Of a stretch of DNA of 64,000 bases, positions 1 to 8,537 are shown in pieces. Each line of letters begins with the position of its first letter. Position 1 is the first letter of the stretch. This DNA is from Campylobacter magnus (GTDB lineage: Bacteria; Campylobacterota; Campylobacteria; Campylobacterales; Campylobacteraceae): the NCBI RefSeq assembly GCF_028649595.1, contig NZ_JAQSLK010000001.1:451764-515763 (forward strand), written 5' to 3'. Both the position numbers and the translations under genes were made by a program. The notes beneath the pieces are model-generated. The model did no database searches and was not told the DNA's origin. It saw nothing but the letters and a program-made list of their open reading frames with translations.

Positions 1-1386
1 TAGATAATAATCTCTAAACTTGCTATTTTGCTCTGGGTCTAGGATTTCAAGCAAAACCGCAGTTGGATCACCACGATACGATCTAGCAAGCTTGTCAATC
101 TCATCAAGCACTACTACTGGATTCATAGTCTTTGCTTCAATCAGCCCTTGGACTATGCGACCTGGCATTGCGCCGATGTAGGTTCTGCGGTGACCACGAA
201 GCTCATTTACATCCTCTAAGCCTCCTAGTGCTATGCGGACTAGCTTGCGTTTTAGTGCCTTTGAAATGCTATTTGCTAGGCTAGTTTTTCCCACGCCTGG
301 AGGTCCTACAAAGCAAAGAATAGTGCCTTTGTTTGCCTTGCTTTCGCACTTTCTTTTTTCTAGCAGTTCTCTTAGAGCAAAATACTCTATAATACGCTCT
401 TTTGGCTTTTTTAGCCCATAATGATCGCGGTCAAGCTGCGTAGCTACCATATTTACGCTAAGATCAGCGTGGCTTAGCTTTTCAAAGGGCACATCCAAAG
501 CCCAGTCTAGATATCCTTGCGTCATGCTCGCCTCGCTGCCATCAGGATGCATGCGTGAAAGACGCTCGATTTGCTTATTTATTTCTTTATAAGCATCTTC
601 GCCCATAAAATCTTTTTTCTTTGCTAAGCGTTTTCTATACTCTTCAAGCTCTTCATCACGGTTAGTATCACTGCCTAGTTCTCTTTGTATTTCTTTTAAT
701 TGCTCTTTTAAGAAATATTCTTTATTTACCTTATCAATCCTGCTATGAACTTTTGATTTTATTTCTTTTTGTAGTTTGCTAGCTTCTATCTCGCCATCTA
801 TATAATCGCTGATTTTTATAACTTTTTCTTCTATATTTGTTACTATAAAAAAGTTATATGCTAACTCTTTTTTTAGCTTCAAAGCCGAACAAACAATATC
901 ACAAATGCGCTCTAAATCACTGCTATCATTGATAGTGCGGAGCAAATCATCGCTGATTGCCTGAGAGACTTTGCCAAGGGCTTTAATTTTTTCTTTTAAA
1001 ATTCCTAGCAAGGCTTCACATTTTTGCTCATTTGGGATTTGTATGTTTAGAGTCTCCAAGCTTGCTAGCATAGGTTTTTGGCTGATTATCTCGCAGATTC
1101 TAGCCTTTTTTTCGCCTTGAAATAGTATTTTTATCTTGCCATCTGGCATAGTGCTACGGCGCAAGATATTGCCTACCACACCTGCTTTATAACAACCATC
1201 AAAGCCACTTGCTTGGTTGTTTTTGCTTGGCATGATGGCTATTTGCATGTCTTTTTTCATCGCAAGCTCAACAAGCTCAAGCTCGTCTTTTGATGAGAGA
1301 AAAATTGGCGTGATCATAAAAGGATATAAAAAAAGATCACTTTCTACAAGTACAGGCAAAACCTGAGAATTACTAGTTATTTCCAC
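1..1386 (-). CDS. lon: ATP-dependent protease Lon, N-terminal part (cut by window edge)
   Basis: Lon is a cytoplasmic AAA+ serine protease that degrades misfolded and regulatory proteins. The 462 codons present cover the LonN substrate-binding domain, a long helical linker and the first half of the ATPase. Walker A GPPGVGKTS lies near residue 360 and Walker B VVVLDEIDKL near residue 423. The sensor and protease domains with the Ser-Lys dyad lie beyond position 1. I chose a GTG start at 1386 because a strong GGGGGG-type Shine-Dalgarno sits just upstream, overlapping the stop of bamD 10 bases away, and because residues from VEIT onward read as a normal LonN start. bamD and lon are therefore one transcription unit. 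Confidence 0.95.
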   Translation of the reverse strand, partial: MEITSNSQVLPVLVESDLFLYPFMITPIFLSSKDELELVELAMKKDMQIAIMPSKNNQASGFDGCYKAGVVGNILRRSTMPDGKIKILFQGEKKARICEIISQKPMLASLETLNIQIPNEQKCEALLGILKEKIKALGKVSQAISDDLLRTINDSSDLERICDIVCSALKLKKELAYNFFIVTNIEEKVIKISDYIDGEIEASKLQKEIKSKVHSRIDKVNKEYFLKEQLKEIQRELGSDTNRDEELEEYRKRLAKKKDFMGEDAYKEINKQIERLSRMHPDGSEASMTQGYLDWALDVPFEKLSHADLSVNMVATQLDRDHYGLKKPKERIIEYFALRELLEKRKCESKANKGTILCFVGPPGVGKTSLANSISKALKRKLVRIALGGLEDVNELRGHRRTYIGAMPGRIVQGLIEAKTMNPVVVLDEIDKLARSYRGDPTAVLLEILDPEQNSKFRDYYL

Positions 1387-1396
1387 GCTTTCCCCC

Positions 1397-2038
1397 CTAT
1401 TCAAATGGACGCATATACCAAGGCAAGGTTGGACGCACAAAATCATCTGTGCCTATGCCGCCTTGCTCTAGCCTATCACGGTAGATCTGTGCGCTATCTT
1501 CTCTGCCTCTGCGCTCGTATAGACTAGCGATTTCTTCGTGTAAATAAGTCTGCGCAAGATGAAGTTTTGCTAGCATAGTCTCTATAAGTGGGCGATACTG
1601 CGAGTTTGGATACTGAGCTAGAAATTCACTAATCTCATCAATGCTTTTTAGCATCAAAGTTTGATTGCGATTTGGCTTAGCAAAGCTATCAAAATTTGCT
1701 TTGATTTTAAGAAATTTCGCATACTCAATGCCCTGCGTATCACCAAAACGCTTGATATACTCATCAAGGTAGAAGTTTGCCATAGTATAGCGCTCCTCTG
1801 CGGTGTGAGCAGCTGAGAGGATAAGCACAGTTTGAGGTAGATAATCAGAGTTTATATGCTCGCTTGCAAAGCTGATATAGTGTTCATCAGCGTTATCTAG
1901 GTTTTTATCACGGATATCACTTAAAATCTGCGCAAACCACTCACTAGGCGTGAGATTAAAAAGTGCGTCGTCTTTTTTATTAAAAGTGCTACAAGCACTA
2001 AATATTAGCGCAAAAATCAATATAAAAGTATATTTCAT
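1397..2038 (-). CDS. bamD: Outer-membrane assembly lipoprotein BamD
   Basis: Predicted lipoprotein of the BAM complex, which inserts beta-barrel proteins into the outer membrane. The chosen start at 2038 gives a lipoprotein signal MKYTFILIFALIFSAC with the lipobox ending at Cys16, behind a GGAG site; an upstream in-frame codon at 2059 adds seven poorly placed residues. The mature part is about 200 residues of helical TPR-like repeats with the family's typical pattern (ALFNLTPSEWF near the N-terminus, YMRPFE at the end). It is followed by lon after 10 bases, an order I recall from other Campylobacter genomes. Confidence 0.88.
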   Translation of the reverse strand: MKYTFILIFALIFSACSTFNKKDDALFNLTPSEWFAQILSDIRDKNLDNADEHYISFASEHINSDYLPQTVLILSAAHTAEERYTMANFYLDEYIKRFGDTQGIEYAKFLKIKANFDSFAKPNRNQTLMLKSIDEISEFLAQYPNSQYRPLIETMLAKLHLAQTYLHEEIASLYERRGREDSAQIYRDRLEQGGIGTDDFVRPTLPWYMRPFE

Positions 2039-2190
2039 AGCTGGCTCCAAAAAAATCAAATGCGATAATTCTACAAGCTTTTAGTTTAAAAATCAAGTCT
2101 TTTGCCATAAAAATAAAAATTTTATTTTCTAAATCTAGAATTCCTAGAATATTTTTACTAATTTCTTGTAGGAATTCAAGTTTATTGTGC

Positions 2191-2196
2191 TATAAT
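2191..2196 (+). promoter_or_regulatory. Probable -10 box for alaS
   Basis: TATAAT preceded by TGTGC, an extended -10 arrangement typical of Campylobacter sigma-70 promoters, 32 bases before the alaS start. Two partial copies of the GAATTC palindrome lie upstream, between bamD and this promoter. No clear -35 box was seen. Confidence 0.6.
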
Positions 2197-2228
2197 CGGC
2201 GGTTAAAATTTATTTTTAGGATTACAAA

Positions 2229-4766
2229 ATGGATGTAAGAGCTGAATATTTAAAGTATTTTAAAAATCTTGGGCATGAAGTAATAGAGAGTGCGCCGCTG
2301 GTGCCTGATGATGCGACTTTGCTATTTACAAACGCTGGTATGGTGCCATTTAAGAGCATTTTTACAGGTGCTGTGCCTCGCCCTATTCCACCCATACGCA
2401 CTAGCTGTCAAACCTGCATAAGAGCTGGTGGCAAGCATAATGACTTAGATAATGTAGGCTACACCGCACGCCACCATACTTTTTTTGAGATGCTAGGAAA
2501 TTTTAGCTTTGGCGAGTATTTCAAAAAAGAAGCAATAGGCTATGCGTGGGAGTTCGTAACTGGCGTGCTAAAACTGCCAAAAGAGCGTCTTTATGTAAGT
2601 GTATATGAAAAAGACGATGAAGCTTATGAGCTGTGGAAGGCTTATGTGATTGATGAGAGCCATATTTACCGCTTTGGCGAAAAAGATAATTTCTGGGCGA
2701 TGGGCGATACTGGGCCTTGTGGGCCATGTTCTGAGATCTACTACGACCAAGGCGCAGAGCATTTTAAAGGCGAAGAAGACTACATGGGCGGCGATGGCGA
2801 TCGCTTCCTTGAGATTTGGAACCTTGTATTTATGCAATACGAGCGCTCAAGCGATGGCACGCTAAGCCCACTACCAAAGCCTAGTATAGATACTGGTATG
2901 GGTTTAGAGCGTGTTCAAGCGATTTTAGAGGGCAAGTTTAGCAACTACGATACTGAACTTTTCATGCCTTTAATAAACCATGTAGCAAAATTATGCGGAA
3001 TTCCGTATGAATATGAAAAAGGCGCAAGTTATAGAGTAATCGCTGATCATATTCGCTCGGTTAGTTTTTTACTAGCTCAGGGTGTAAACTTTGATAAAGA
3101 GGGCCGTGGATATGTGCTTAGACGCATTTTGCGCCGTGCTGTACGCCACGGATATTTGCTTGGCATAAAAGAGCCATTTATGTATAAGTTAGTTGATACT
3201 CTTTGCCAGATTATGGGCTCGCACTATACTTATTTAAATGAAAAGAAAGAAAATATTAAAGAGCTAATCCGCCTTGAAGAAGAGAGATTTCTAGCTACTA
3301 TTTCGGCTGGGCTTGAGCTATTTAACGCTGAGCTAGCAAATACAAAAGATGTATTTTCTGGCGAGGTGGCATTTAAGCTATATGATACTTACGGCTTTCC
3401 GCTTGATCTAACTGCTGATATGCTAAGAGAAAAAGGGCTAAGTGTAGATAGCGCAAAGTTTGATGAGCTAATGAATGAGCAAAAAGCAAGAGCTAAGGCT
3501 AGTTGGAAAGGTAGCGGCGATGCGAAGGCTGAAAGTGGCGATTTTAAAGAGCTTTTAGAAGAGTTTGGCGAAAATGAGTTTGTAGGATATGATAATTTAA
3601 GCTGGAATTCTAGAATTCTAGCCCTTTTAGATGAGAACTTTAAGCGTGTAAGCTCTCTTAACTCAGGTGTGGGTTATGTTCTGCTTGATAAAACTCCGCT
3701 TTATGCTAGAAGTGGTGGGCAGTGCGGCGATACGGGCTTTGTAGGCAAAAATGAAGTGCTTGATACCACAAAGCACTTTGGGCTAAATCTAGCGCAAATC
3801 AAGGTCAAAGAGCCACTAAAAGTGGGCGAAAATGTAGAAGTAAAAGTAAATGAAAGCGCAAGACTTCAAACTCGCCGTCATCATAGTGCTACGCACTTGC
3901 TTCACGCCGCACTTCGCAAATTCCTTGGTGAGCATATCGCTCAAGCTGGATCTAGCGTGGAGCCAAATCGCTTGCGCTTTGACTTTTCGCATCCAAAGCC
4001 AGTAACTAGCCAGGAATTAGAGCAGATTGAAAGCTGGGTAAATGCACAAATCCAAAAAGGAGCAAAGGCAAAAACTGAAATAATGGACATTGAGAGTGCT
4101 AAAAACTCAGGTGCAATCGCACTTTTTGGCGAGAAATACGGAGAAATGGTGCGTGTGCTAACGCTTGGTGAGAGCAAGGAATTTTGCGGCGGCACGCATG
4201 TAGAAAATATAAATGAAATCGGCTCATTTTTCATCACAAAAGAAAGCGGTGTAAGTGCTGGCGTTAGGCGCATCGAAGCCATTTGTGCTAGTTCTGCTAC
4301 GCAGTATACAAACGAGCTAAGACATGAGCTTGGCGAGTGCGAAATAGAGCTGAAAAATGCTGATTTGCTAAGTGCTATTAAAAAACTAAAAGCTGAGCTA
4401 AAAGCAGCCAAAGACGAGCTAAAAAATGCTAGTTCTAATAGCAGTTTAGAAAGCTTTGATATAAAAGGCGCAAAGGTTGTAATCAGCGAGTTTGGTGGCG
4501 ATATAAAAAGCAAAATTGACGAGCTAAAAAATGGAGCCGATAAAGTAATAGCCGTGCTAGCAAATGTAAAAGACGGCAAAGTAAGCTTAGCTGTGGGCGT
4601 AAAAGGCTGTGAGCTAAAAGCAGGTGAAATAGTGAGCAAAATCGCACCTATAATAAATGGTGGCGGTGGTGGCAGAAGTGACTTTGCCACAGCAGGTGGC
4701 AAAGACCCAAGCCGCTTAAATGAAGCTTTTAAAAGCGCAAAAGAGCTAATAAGCGCAAGTTTGTAA
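2229..4766 (+). CDS. alaS: Alanyl-tRNA synthetase
   Basis: Class II synthetase that charges tRNA-Ala in the cytoplasm, full length at 845 residues. The catalytic domain opens with [11 protein letters not shown] and the motif TNAGMVPFK. The editing domain carries the zinc-type motifs [12 protein letters not shown] (near residue 555) and CGGTHV (near 660). The C-terminal C-Ala domain ends in the glycine-rich [15 protein letters not shown] copy of the iterated palindrome lies inside the gene at 3603-3620 and encodes WNSRILALL, between the catalytic and editing regions. Confidence 0.98.
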   Translation: MDVRAEYLKYFKNLGHEVIESAPLVPDDATLLFTNAGMVPFKSIFTGAVPRPIPPIRTSCQTCIRAGGKHNDLDNVGYTARHHTFFEMLGNFSFGEYFKKEAIGYAWEFVTGVLKLPKERLYVSVYEKDDEAYELWKAYVIDESHIYRFGEKDNFWAMGDTGPCGPCSEIYYDQGAEHFKGEEDYMGGDGDRFLEIWNLVFMQYERSSDGTLSPLPKPSIDTGMGLERVQAILEGKFSNYDTELFMPLINHVAKLCGIPYEYEKGASYRVIADHIRSVSFLLAQGVNFDKEGRGYVLRRILRRAVRHGYLLGIKEPFMYKLVDTLCQIMGSHYTYLNEKKENIKELIRLEEERFLATISAGLELFNAELANTKDVFSGEVAFKLYDTYGFPLDLTADMLREKGLSVDSAKFDELMNEQKARAKASWKGSGDAKAESGDFKELLEEFGENEFVGYDNLSWNSRILALLDENFKRVSSLNSGVGYVLLDKTPLYARSGGQCGDTGFVGKNEVLDTTKHFGLNLAQIKVKEPLKVGENVEVKVNESARLQTRRHHSATHLLHAALRKFLGEHIAQAGSSVEPNRLRFDFSHPKPVTSQELEQIESWVNAQIQKGAKAKTEIMDIESAKNSGAIALFGEKYGEMVRVLTLGESKEFCGGTHVENINEIGSFFITKESGVSAGVRRIEAICASSATQYTNELRHELGECEIELKNADLLSAIKKLKAELKAAKDELKNASSNSSLESFDIKGAKVVISEFGGDIKSKIDELKNGADKVIAVLANVKDGKVSLAVGVKGCELKAGEIVSKIAPIINGGGGGRSDFATAGGKDPSRLNEAFKSAKELISASL

Positions 4767-4893
4767 TCTAGAATTCCTATATAAAGAATTCTAGAATTTA
4801 GCTTAGGAATTCTAGAATTTATTGCTAGGAATTCTAAAATTTGGAATTCTAGAATTTAGGAATTCTAGATTTTAGGAATTCTAGAATTCCTAA
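4767..4893. repeat. Cluster of GAATTC/TCTAGA palindromes after alaS
   Basis: About seven full or partial copies of GGAATTCTAGAATTCC, spaced 10 to 20 bases apart, fill the gap between alaS and the next gene. The last copy, AGGAATTCTAGAATTCCT, is perfect. No other feature was recognised here. Confidence 0.9.
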
Positions 4894-4915
4894 ATAAATT
4901 TAAAAAAGAAAAAAA

Positions 4916-5431
4916 ATGAAAAAAATATTTTTAGCTTTATTTTTGCTGGTATTTTGTGCTTATTCGCAAAATGATAGTGATGAAAATCAAAGCGCAGAAA
5001 TCTCTGGGAGTATGAAAGCACCGAGCATTGGTGAAGCTAAAAAAGCCTGCGAAAATAAAGAAAAACTCGCTTGTATAACAGCAGTTAGCATGATGATGAG
5101 CGAAGCAAACTCTAGCGCAGATGAGTTAAAAGAAGCCTACAAACTAACCCAAAATCTCTGGCCAAGCCAAGATCTAGTGCGAGAAAAAAGCCTAAAAACC
5201 TACGAGTTAGCAGAGGTACTAGATGGCGTTGCTTTGGATATAACTCATTTTTTTACTGGCACGCAAGAAAAATTAGTCTGCGATGAGCTACCACTTATTC
5301 TAGCACTAGCTAGAAATAACGCTACCCAGCCACTACAAGAGCGCATTTATGGCATAAGCGGCGGCGAGCTTATGGAGCTATTTAGAACATACAAAATCAG
5401 CCCAAAAATCGCTGAAATTTTCACAAAATAA
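4916..5431 (+). CDS. Secreted protein of unknown function
   Basis: A 171-residue protein that I do not recognise. It starts with a clear signal peptide, MKKIFLALFLLVFCAYS, so it is probably periplasmic. The rest is soluble and mostly helical, with three cysteines (in KKACENKEKLACITA and KLVCDELP) that could form disulfides. The Shine-Dalgarno region is only A-rich. Eight bases separate it from the next gene, so it is probably cotranscribed with the membrane protein and maf that follow. Confidence 0.75.
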   Translation: MKKIFLALFLLVFCAYSQNDSDENQSAEISGSMKAPSIGEAKKACENKEKLACITAVSMMMSEANSSADELKEAYKLTQNLWPSQDLVREKSLKTYELAEVLDGVALDITHFFTGTQEKLVCDELPLILALARNNATQPLQERIYGISGGELMELFRTYKISPKIAEIFTK

Positions 5432-5439
5432 GGCAAAAA

Positions 5440-5904
5440 ATGGCAGAAGCAGCTTTTATGAAAACCCAGCAATTACTGCCCTTTTTGCTTAGTTCTTTTG
5501 GCTCGCTTTTCATAGCTGCGCAAGTTGGGCTAATCGTCTTTTGCCACTATCAAAAAGAAAATAAAATCGCCCTTAGAGAGCTAAAACGCTTTTTTGGAGC
5601 GATTTTTTTCTTGCTTATTTGTTTGATAGCTTTTGGGCTTATTGCTTGGAAGCAGCAAGAAAACATCTTTTTTGACCCTATGAAAGAGGCGATAATCACT
5701 ACAAAAATCGCCGTAAGCCTTTTTATAGCTGTAAATCTTTGCTATATGTATTATAAGTTTATCAGCGCAAAAAAAGCCTTTAGCAAAAACGAAAGCATTG
5801 AAATACGCGAAAATATAGTGCTTATTGCTTATTATTTCACGCCTTTAAATATAGTGCTTAGCATGCTTAGTATTTATCTTGGCATTGCTTTGCGTGATTT
5901 TTAG
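5440..5904 (+). CDS. Small integral membrane protein, unknown
   Basis: A 154-residue protein with four likely membrane segments (near residues 12-34, 50-68, 82-102 and 128-148) separated by short charged loops. I do not recognise the family. AAGG lies at a good distance before the ATG. It lies between the secreted unknown and maf, and its stop codon overlaps the maf ribosome-binding site, pointing to one operon. Confidence 0.75.
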   Translation: MAEAAFMKTQQLLPFLLSSFGSLFIAAQVGLIVFCHYQKENKIALRELKRFFGAIFFLLICLIAFGLIAWKQQENIFFDPMKEAIITTKIAVSLFIAVNLCYMYYKFISAKKAFSKNESIEIRENIVLIAYYFTPLNIVLSMLSIYLGIALRDF

Positions 5905-5912
5905 GGGTTTGC

Positions 5913-6485
5913 GTGGTATTTTTAGCTTCTAGTTCGGCTTCAAGGGCTTTGCTTTTAAAGCAAGCTGGCATTGCTTATGAGCAAATAGCATTTGATTACG
6001 ATGAGAGCAAGATCTGCGCTATAAAAACTGCGCCAGTTTCTTACAGCCAAGCTGTAGTGGAGCAAAAGGTCTTGCAGTTTAAAGCGCATTTTGGCTCACA
6101 GTTGGGGCAGTTTTTGGAGCGTGGGGCAATAATTTTTGCTGATTCTAGCGTGATTTGTAAGGGGCAGATTTTAGGCAAGGCAAAGGATGAGAGCCACGCA
6201 AGGGCTATGTTAGAATTACAAAGTGGAGCAAAAGCTAGCGTATATGCCGCAATGTGTGTGCTAGCAAAGGATTTTACACTCTGGGCCCTAAGCGTGGCTA
6301 GCTATGATTTTGCGCCTTATCCTAAGCGTGAAATTGATAAATATATAGCAAGTGGCGAGTATATAGGCAAGGCTGGAGCGATGATGATAGAGGGTTTTTC
6401 TGGGCGGTATATTTTATCTCAGCACGGCGATATAAGCACAGCTATGGGTCTTGATGTGCCTTTGCTAAAAGCTTTTTTGGGCTAA
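5913..6485 (+). CDS. maf: Maf-family nucleotide pyrophosphatase
   Basis: Maf proteins hydrolyse non-canonical or excess nucleoside triphosphates. The 190 residues show the N-terminal signature LASSSASRALLLKQAG, the conserved acidic site (IIFADSSVI, where many Maf proteins have DT/DQ) and the C-terminal IEGFSGRYILS stretch. I chose the GTG at 5913 because AGGGG lies six bases upstream and the signature follows at once. It ends a three-gene run after alaS; alaS close to maf is familiar in Campylobacter. Confidence 0.88.
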   Translation: MVFLASSSASRALLLKQAGIAYEQIAFDYDESKICAIKTAPVSYSQAVVEQKVLQFKAHFGSQLGQFLERGAIIFADSSVICKGQILGKAKDESHARAMLELQSGAKASVYAAMCVLAKDFTLWALSVASYDFAPYPKREIDKYIASGEYIGKAGAMMIEGFSGRYILSQHGDISTAMGLDVPLLKAFLG

Positions 6486-6746
6486 AATGAGTGTTTTAAA
6501 TATTTTAGCCGCACTCGTTTTTTGATAGCTGGGGTTTTGGGCGGATTTAGCGTTTTCTATATTTAGCTTTGAAAACATGCTTTTATTACAACACCCTAGC
6601 CTTTTTAAATATCACTCTTAGCGTAAACTAGAATTCCTAAGCTAAAAATACCCCCTAACCCCCAAAAAGCCTAAGAATTCTAGAATTCATAAACTAGAAT
6701 TCCTAAACTAGAATTCTCAATCTAGAATTCCTAGGCAATTCTAGGG
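6486..6746. repeat. Gene-free gap with palindromes and one G5-TTA-G5 element
   Basis: From about 6628 to 6745 there are five or six copies of the TCTAGAATTC palindrome. A different element at 6645-6669 reads, on the minus strand, as GGGGG-TTA-GGGGG followed by TATTTTT; near-identical copies lie near 12200, 43730 and 47200. Bases 6486-6620 hold a short broken frame (MSVLNILAALVF then two stops) that may be a gene remnant. Confidence 0.75.
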
Positions 6747-8537
6747 CTAAAAACTTAGAGCTAGAATGCTTTTTAGGCTGTTTTCTTGCTTTGTTTTAAG
6801 GGCTGTGATGTAAGCAATATTTTGCTCTTTTATCTTAGAAAAGCTTTCTTTAAGGCCTAGCAAAAACTTCGTGCTAAAAGGAGCCGTGCTAGTAATATCG
6901 CCCTCAAACTCATAGTAGCAAAGCTCGCCTAGCACACGCTCACGCACATACTCTAAGCTAGGATAAAACAGCGCAAAACTAAGCGGGTCGCTCTCATAAC
7001 TTTTTCTTTGCGTGGCGATTTTGCTACTTAGGTGCGAAAGGCTTAGGCGCACGGCTGAGGCGTAGTTTGTGGCGATTTTGATATTTAGTCTTTCAAAAAA
7101 CACATCAAGCCTAGCAAATTTTGCCTCAAGCTCACGCTCGTATGCCAAAAAAAACAGCCCATAAGTATCGCAACTAAACTCTCTAATATGCGCAAAAAGT
7201 ATATCAGAGTGCAGGGCATCATCCTTTCGCACGCTCTCAAACCTAGCCTTGTAGTCCAAAGCCTGATTTTTAAGCTCATCAAAAATGCTTTGCAAATCAC
7301 CTTTAATGCGCTCTTTTAGCTCTATTAGCCCTCTTTTTAGCTTGTTAAACATTTTGGCTAGTTTATCATCATTGTAAATAAGTGCTAAAAGCGCAGCGTC
7401 CTCATCTAGTAGTGGTGCTTGGTAGCTAGCACGCTCGATTTTTTTGCCAAAAATACCACTGCTAGACTTGAAATACTCGCATTCTTTTGGCGTAATGAAG
7501 CTTAAAATCTGCTGGGCAACAAAGCTAGCATTTTGCTTTAACTCATCAAAAATTAACAAAAAGCTCTTTTTATACTCGCTCTCAAGCTCTTTGATTTTTT
7601 CCTTAAAACTTATATCAAAACTCTCTAAAATCTCTGTAAGCCCCTCTAAAACCCCAAGGGCAAAGTGGTTTTGCTCCACTAAGGAATTCTTAATTTGCGC
7701 TAGATTTGCCTTTATAAACTCATCAGCACTAAAACTATCCAAAAAGCTAAAAATCTGCTTAAATCCACTCTCATCGCTCTGCCCTACCCTTTGCATTTTA
7801 GCTGAGATTGCACAAACATCGCTAAAATACTCATTATAAGTGATTTTGCTGTGATTTAGCACGCGCTTTATTTCTTCATCATTTAATTTGTCTTTTTGAT
7901 TTAGCGCACAGATTGCGTGGTTTTTTAGCGTTTTTGGCACAAGTGAGAGCTCATTTAGCTCCCCAGCACGAGCAGCATTATCTATAAGAGAAAGCCAGAT
8001 TAGTCCGCTACACTCTTTTAGTATTTTCATGGTCTCTGCTGTATCCTTAGCACTTCTAGAGTTTAGCCCTGGGGTGTCTATGAAGCTAACTTTTTTTAAA
8101 ATCTCGTTTGGTAGATGAATATACAAAGCTTTTACGGCTTTTATATCCTTTCTTTGATCTACAAAATCACCAAGAGCATCAAGGCTTAGATACTCCTCTC
8201 TACCATCTTCATAAAGTGCTTTTAAGAAAGATTGCGGGGCGTATTTGATAAAAGTAGGCTTTGCTGTTACTGGTATGATGCCAGTAGGCAGTATATCTGC
8301 GCCTAAAATTGCGTTTAAAAAACTTGATTTGCCACTACTAAACTGCCCCACCACAGCCACACTAAGTGGCTCATAAAATAGCGTATTTAGCGCATTTAGC
8401 CGCTCTTTTAGCTCTGCGCTAGGCAGCTGCGAAGGCTCCAAAACAGCAGCGCAAAATCTCTCAAACTCGCCCTTAAAACCATCACTAAATGTGCGATCAA
8501 AACGCTCTGCGTATTCTCTTATAAAGGTTTCTAGCAT
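6747..8537 (-). CDS. Dynamin-like GTPase, shorter member of the tandem pair
   Basis: A 596-residue bacterial dynamin-like protein, expected to remodel or tether membranes. The GTPase domain holds G1 GQFSSGKSS (near residue 65), a switch threonine in ITAKPT, G3 DTPGLNS and G4 NQKD. The remainder is helical, matching a dynamin stalk. The start at 8537 overlaps the stop of the upstream partner by seven bases (ATGCTAG), so the two are translationally coupled. The pair matches the organisation of the C. jejuni DLP1/DLP2 proteins, which are known to form a mixed complex. A truncated palindrome sits near 7681. Confidence 0.88.
   Translation of the reverse strand: MLETFIREYAERFDRTFSDGFKGEFERFCAAVLEPSQLPSAELKERLNALNTLFYEPLSVAVVGQFSSGKSSFLNAILGADILPTGIIPVTAKPTFIKYAPQSFLKALYEDGREEYLSLDALGDFVDQRKDIKAVKALYIHLPNEILKKVSFIDTPGLNSRSAKDTAETMKILKECSGLIWLSLIDNAARAGELNELSLVPKTLKNHAICALNQKDKLNDEEIKRVLNHSKITYNEYFSDVCAISAKMQRVGQSDESGFKQIFSFLDSFSADEFIKANLAQIKNSLVEQNHFALGVLEGLTEILESFDISFKEKIKELESEYKKSFLLIFDELKQNASFVAQQILSFITPKECEYFKSSSGIFGKKIERASYQAPLLDEDAALLALIYNDDKLAKMFNKLKRGLIELKERIKGDLQSIFDELKNQALDYKARFESVRKDDALHSDILFAHIREFSCDTYGLFFLAYERELEAKFARLDVFFERLNIKIATNYASAVRLSLSHLSSKIATQRKSYESDPLSFALFYPSLEYVRERVLGELCYYEFEGDITSTAPFSTKFLLGLKESFSKIKEQNIAYITALKTKQENSLKSILALSF

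Noticed and set aside
1391..1397. C6 run between bamD and lon as a phase-variable tract
   Set aside because: It is the Shine-Dalgarno region of lon (GGGGGG on the coding strand) and shorter than usual contingency tracts; worth only a passing note.
3941..4702. 253-codon open frame antisense to alaS
   Set aside because: Shadow of alaS: composition is Ser/Leu/Phe-rich as expected from the complement of Lys/Glu/Ala codons, with no start signal; alaS motifs are complete on the plus strand.
6486..6620. Short frame MSVLNILAALVF followed by two stops, then LGFWADLAFSIF
   Set aside because: May be a remnant of a small membrane gene, but too short and too broken to name.
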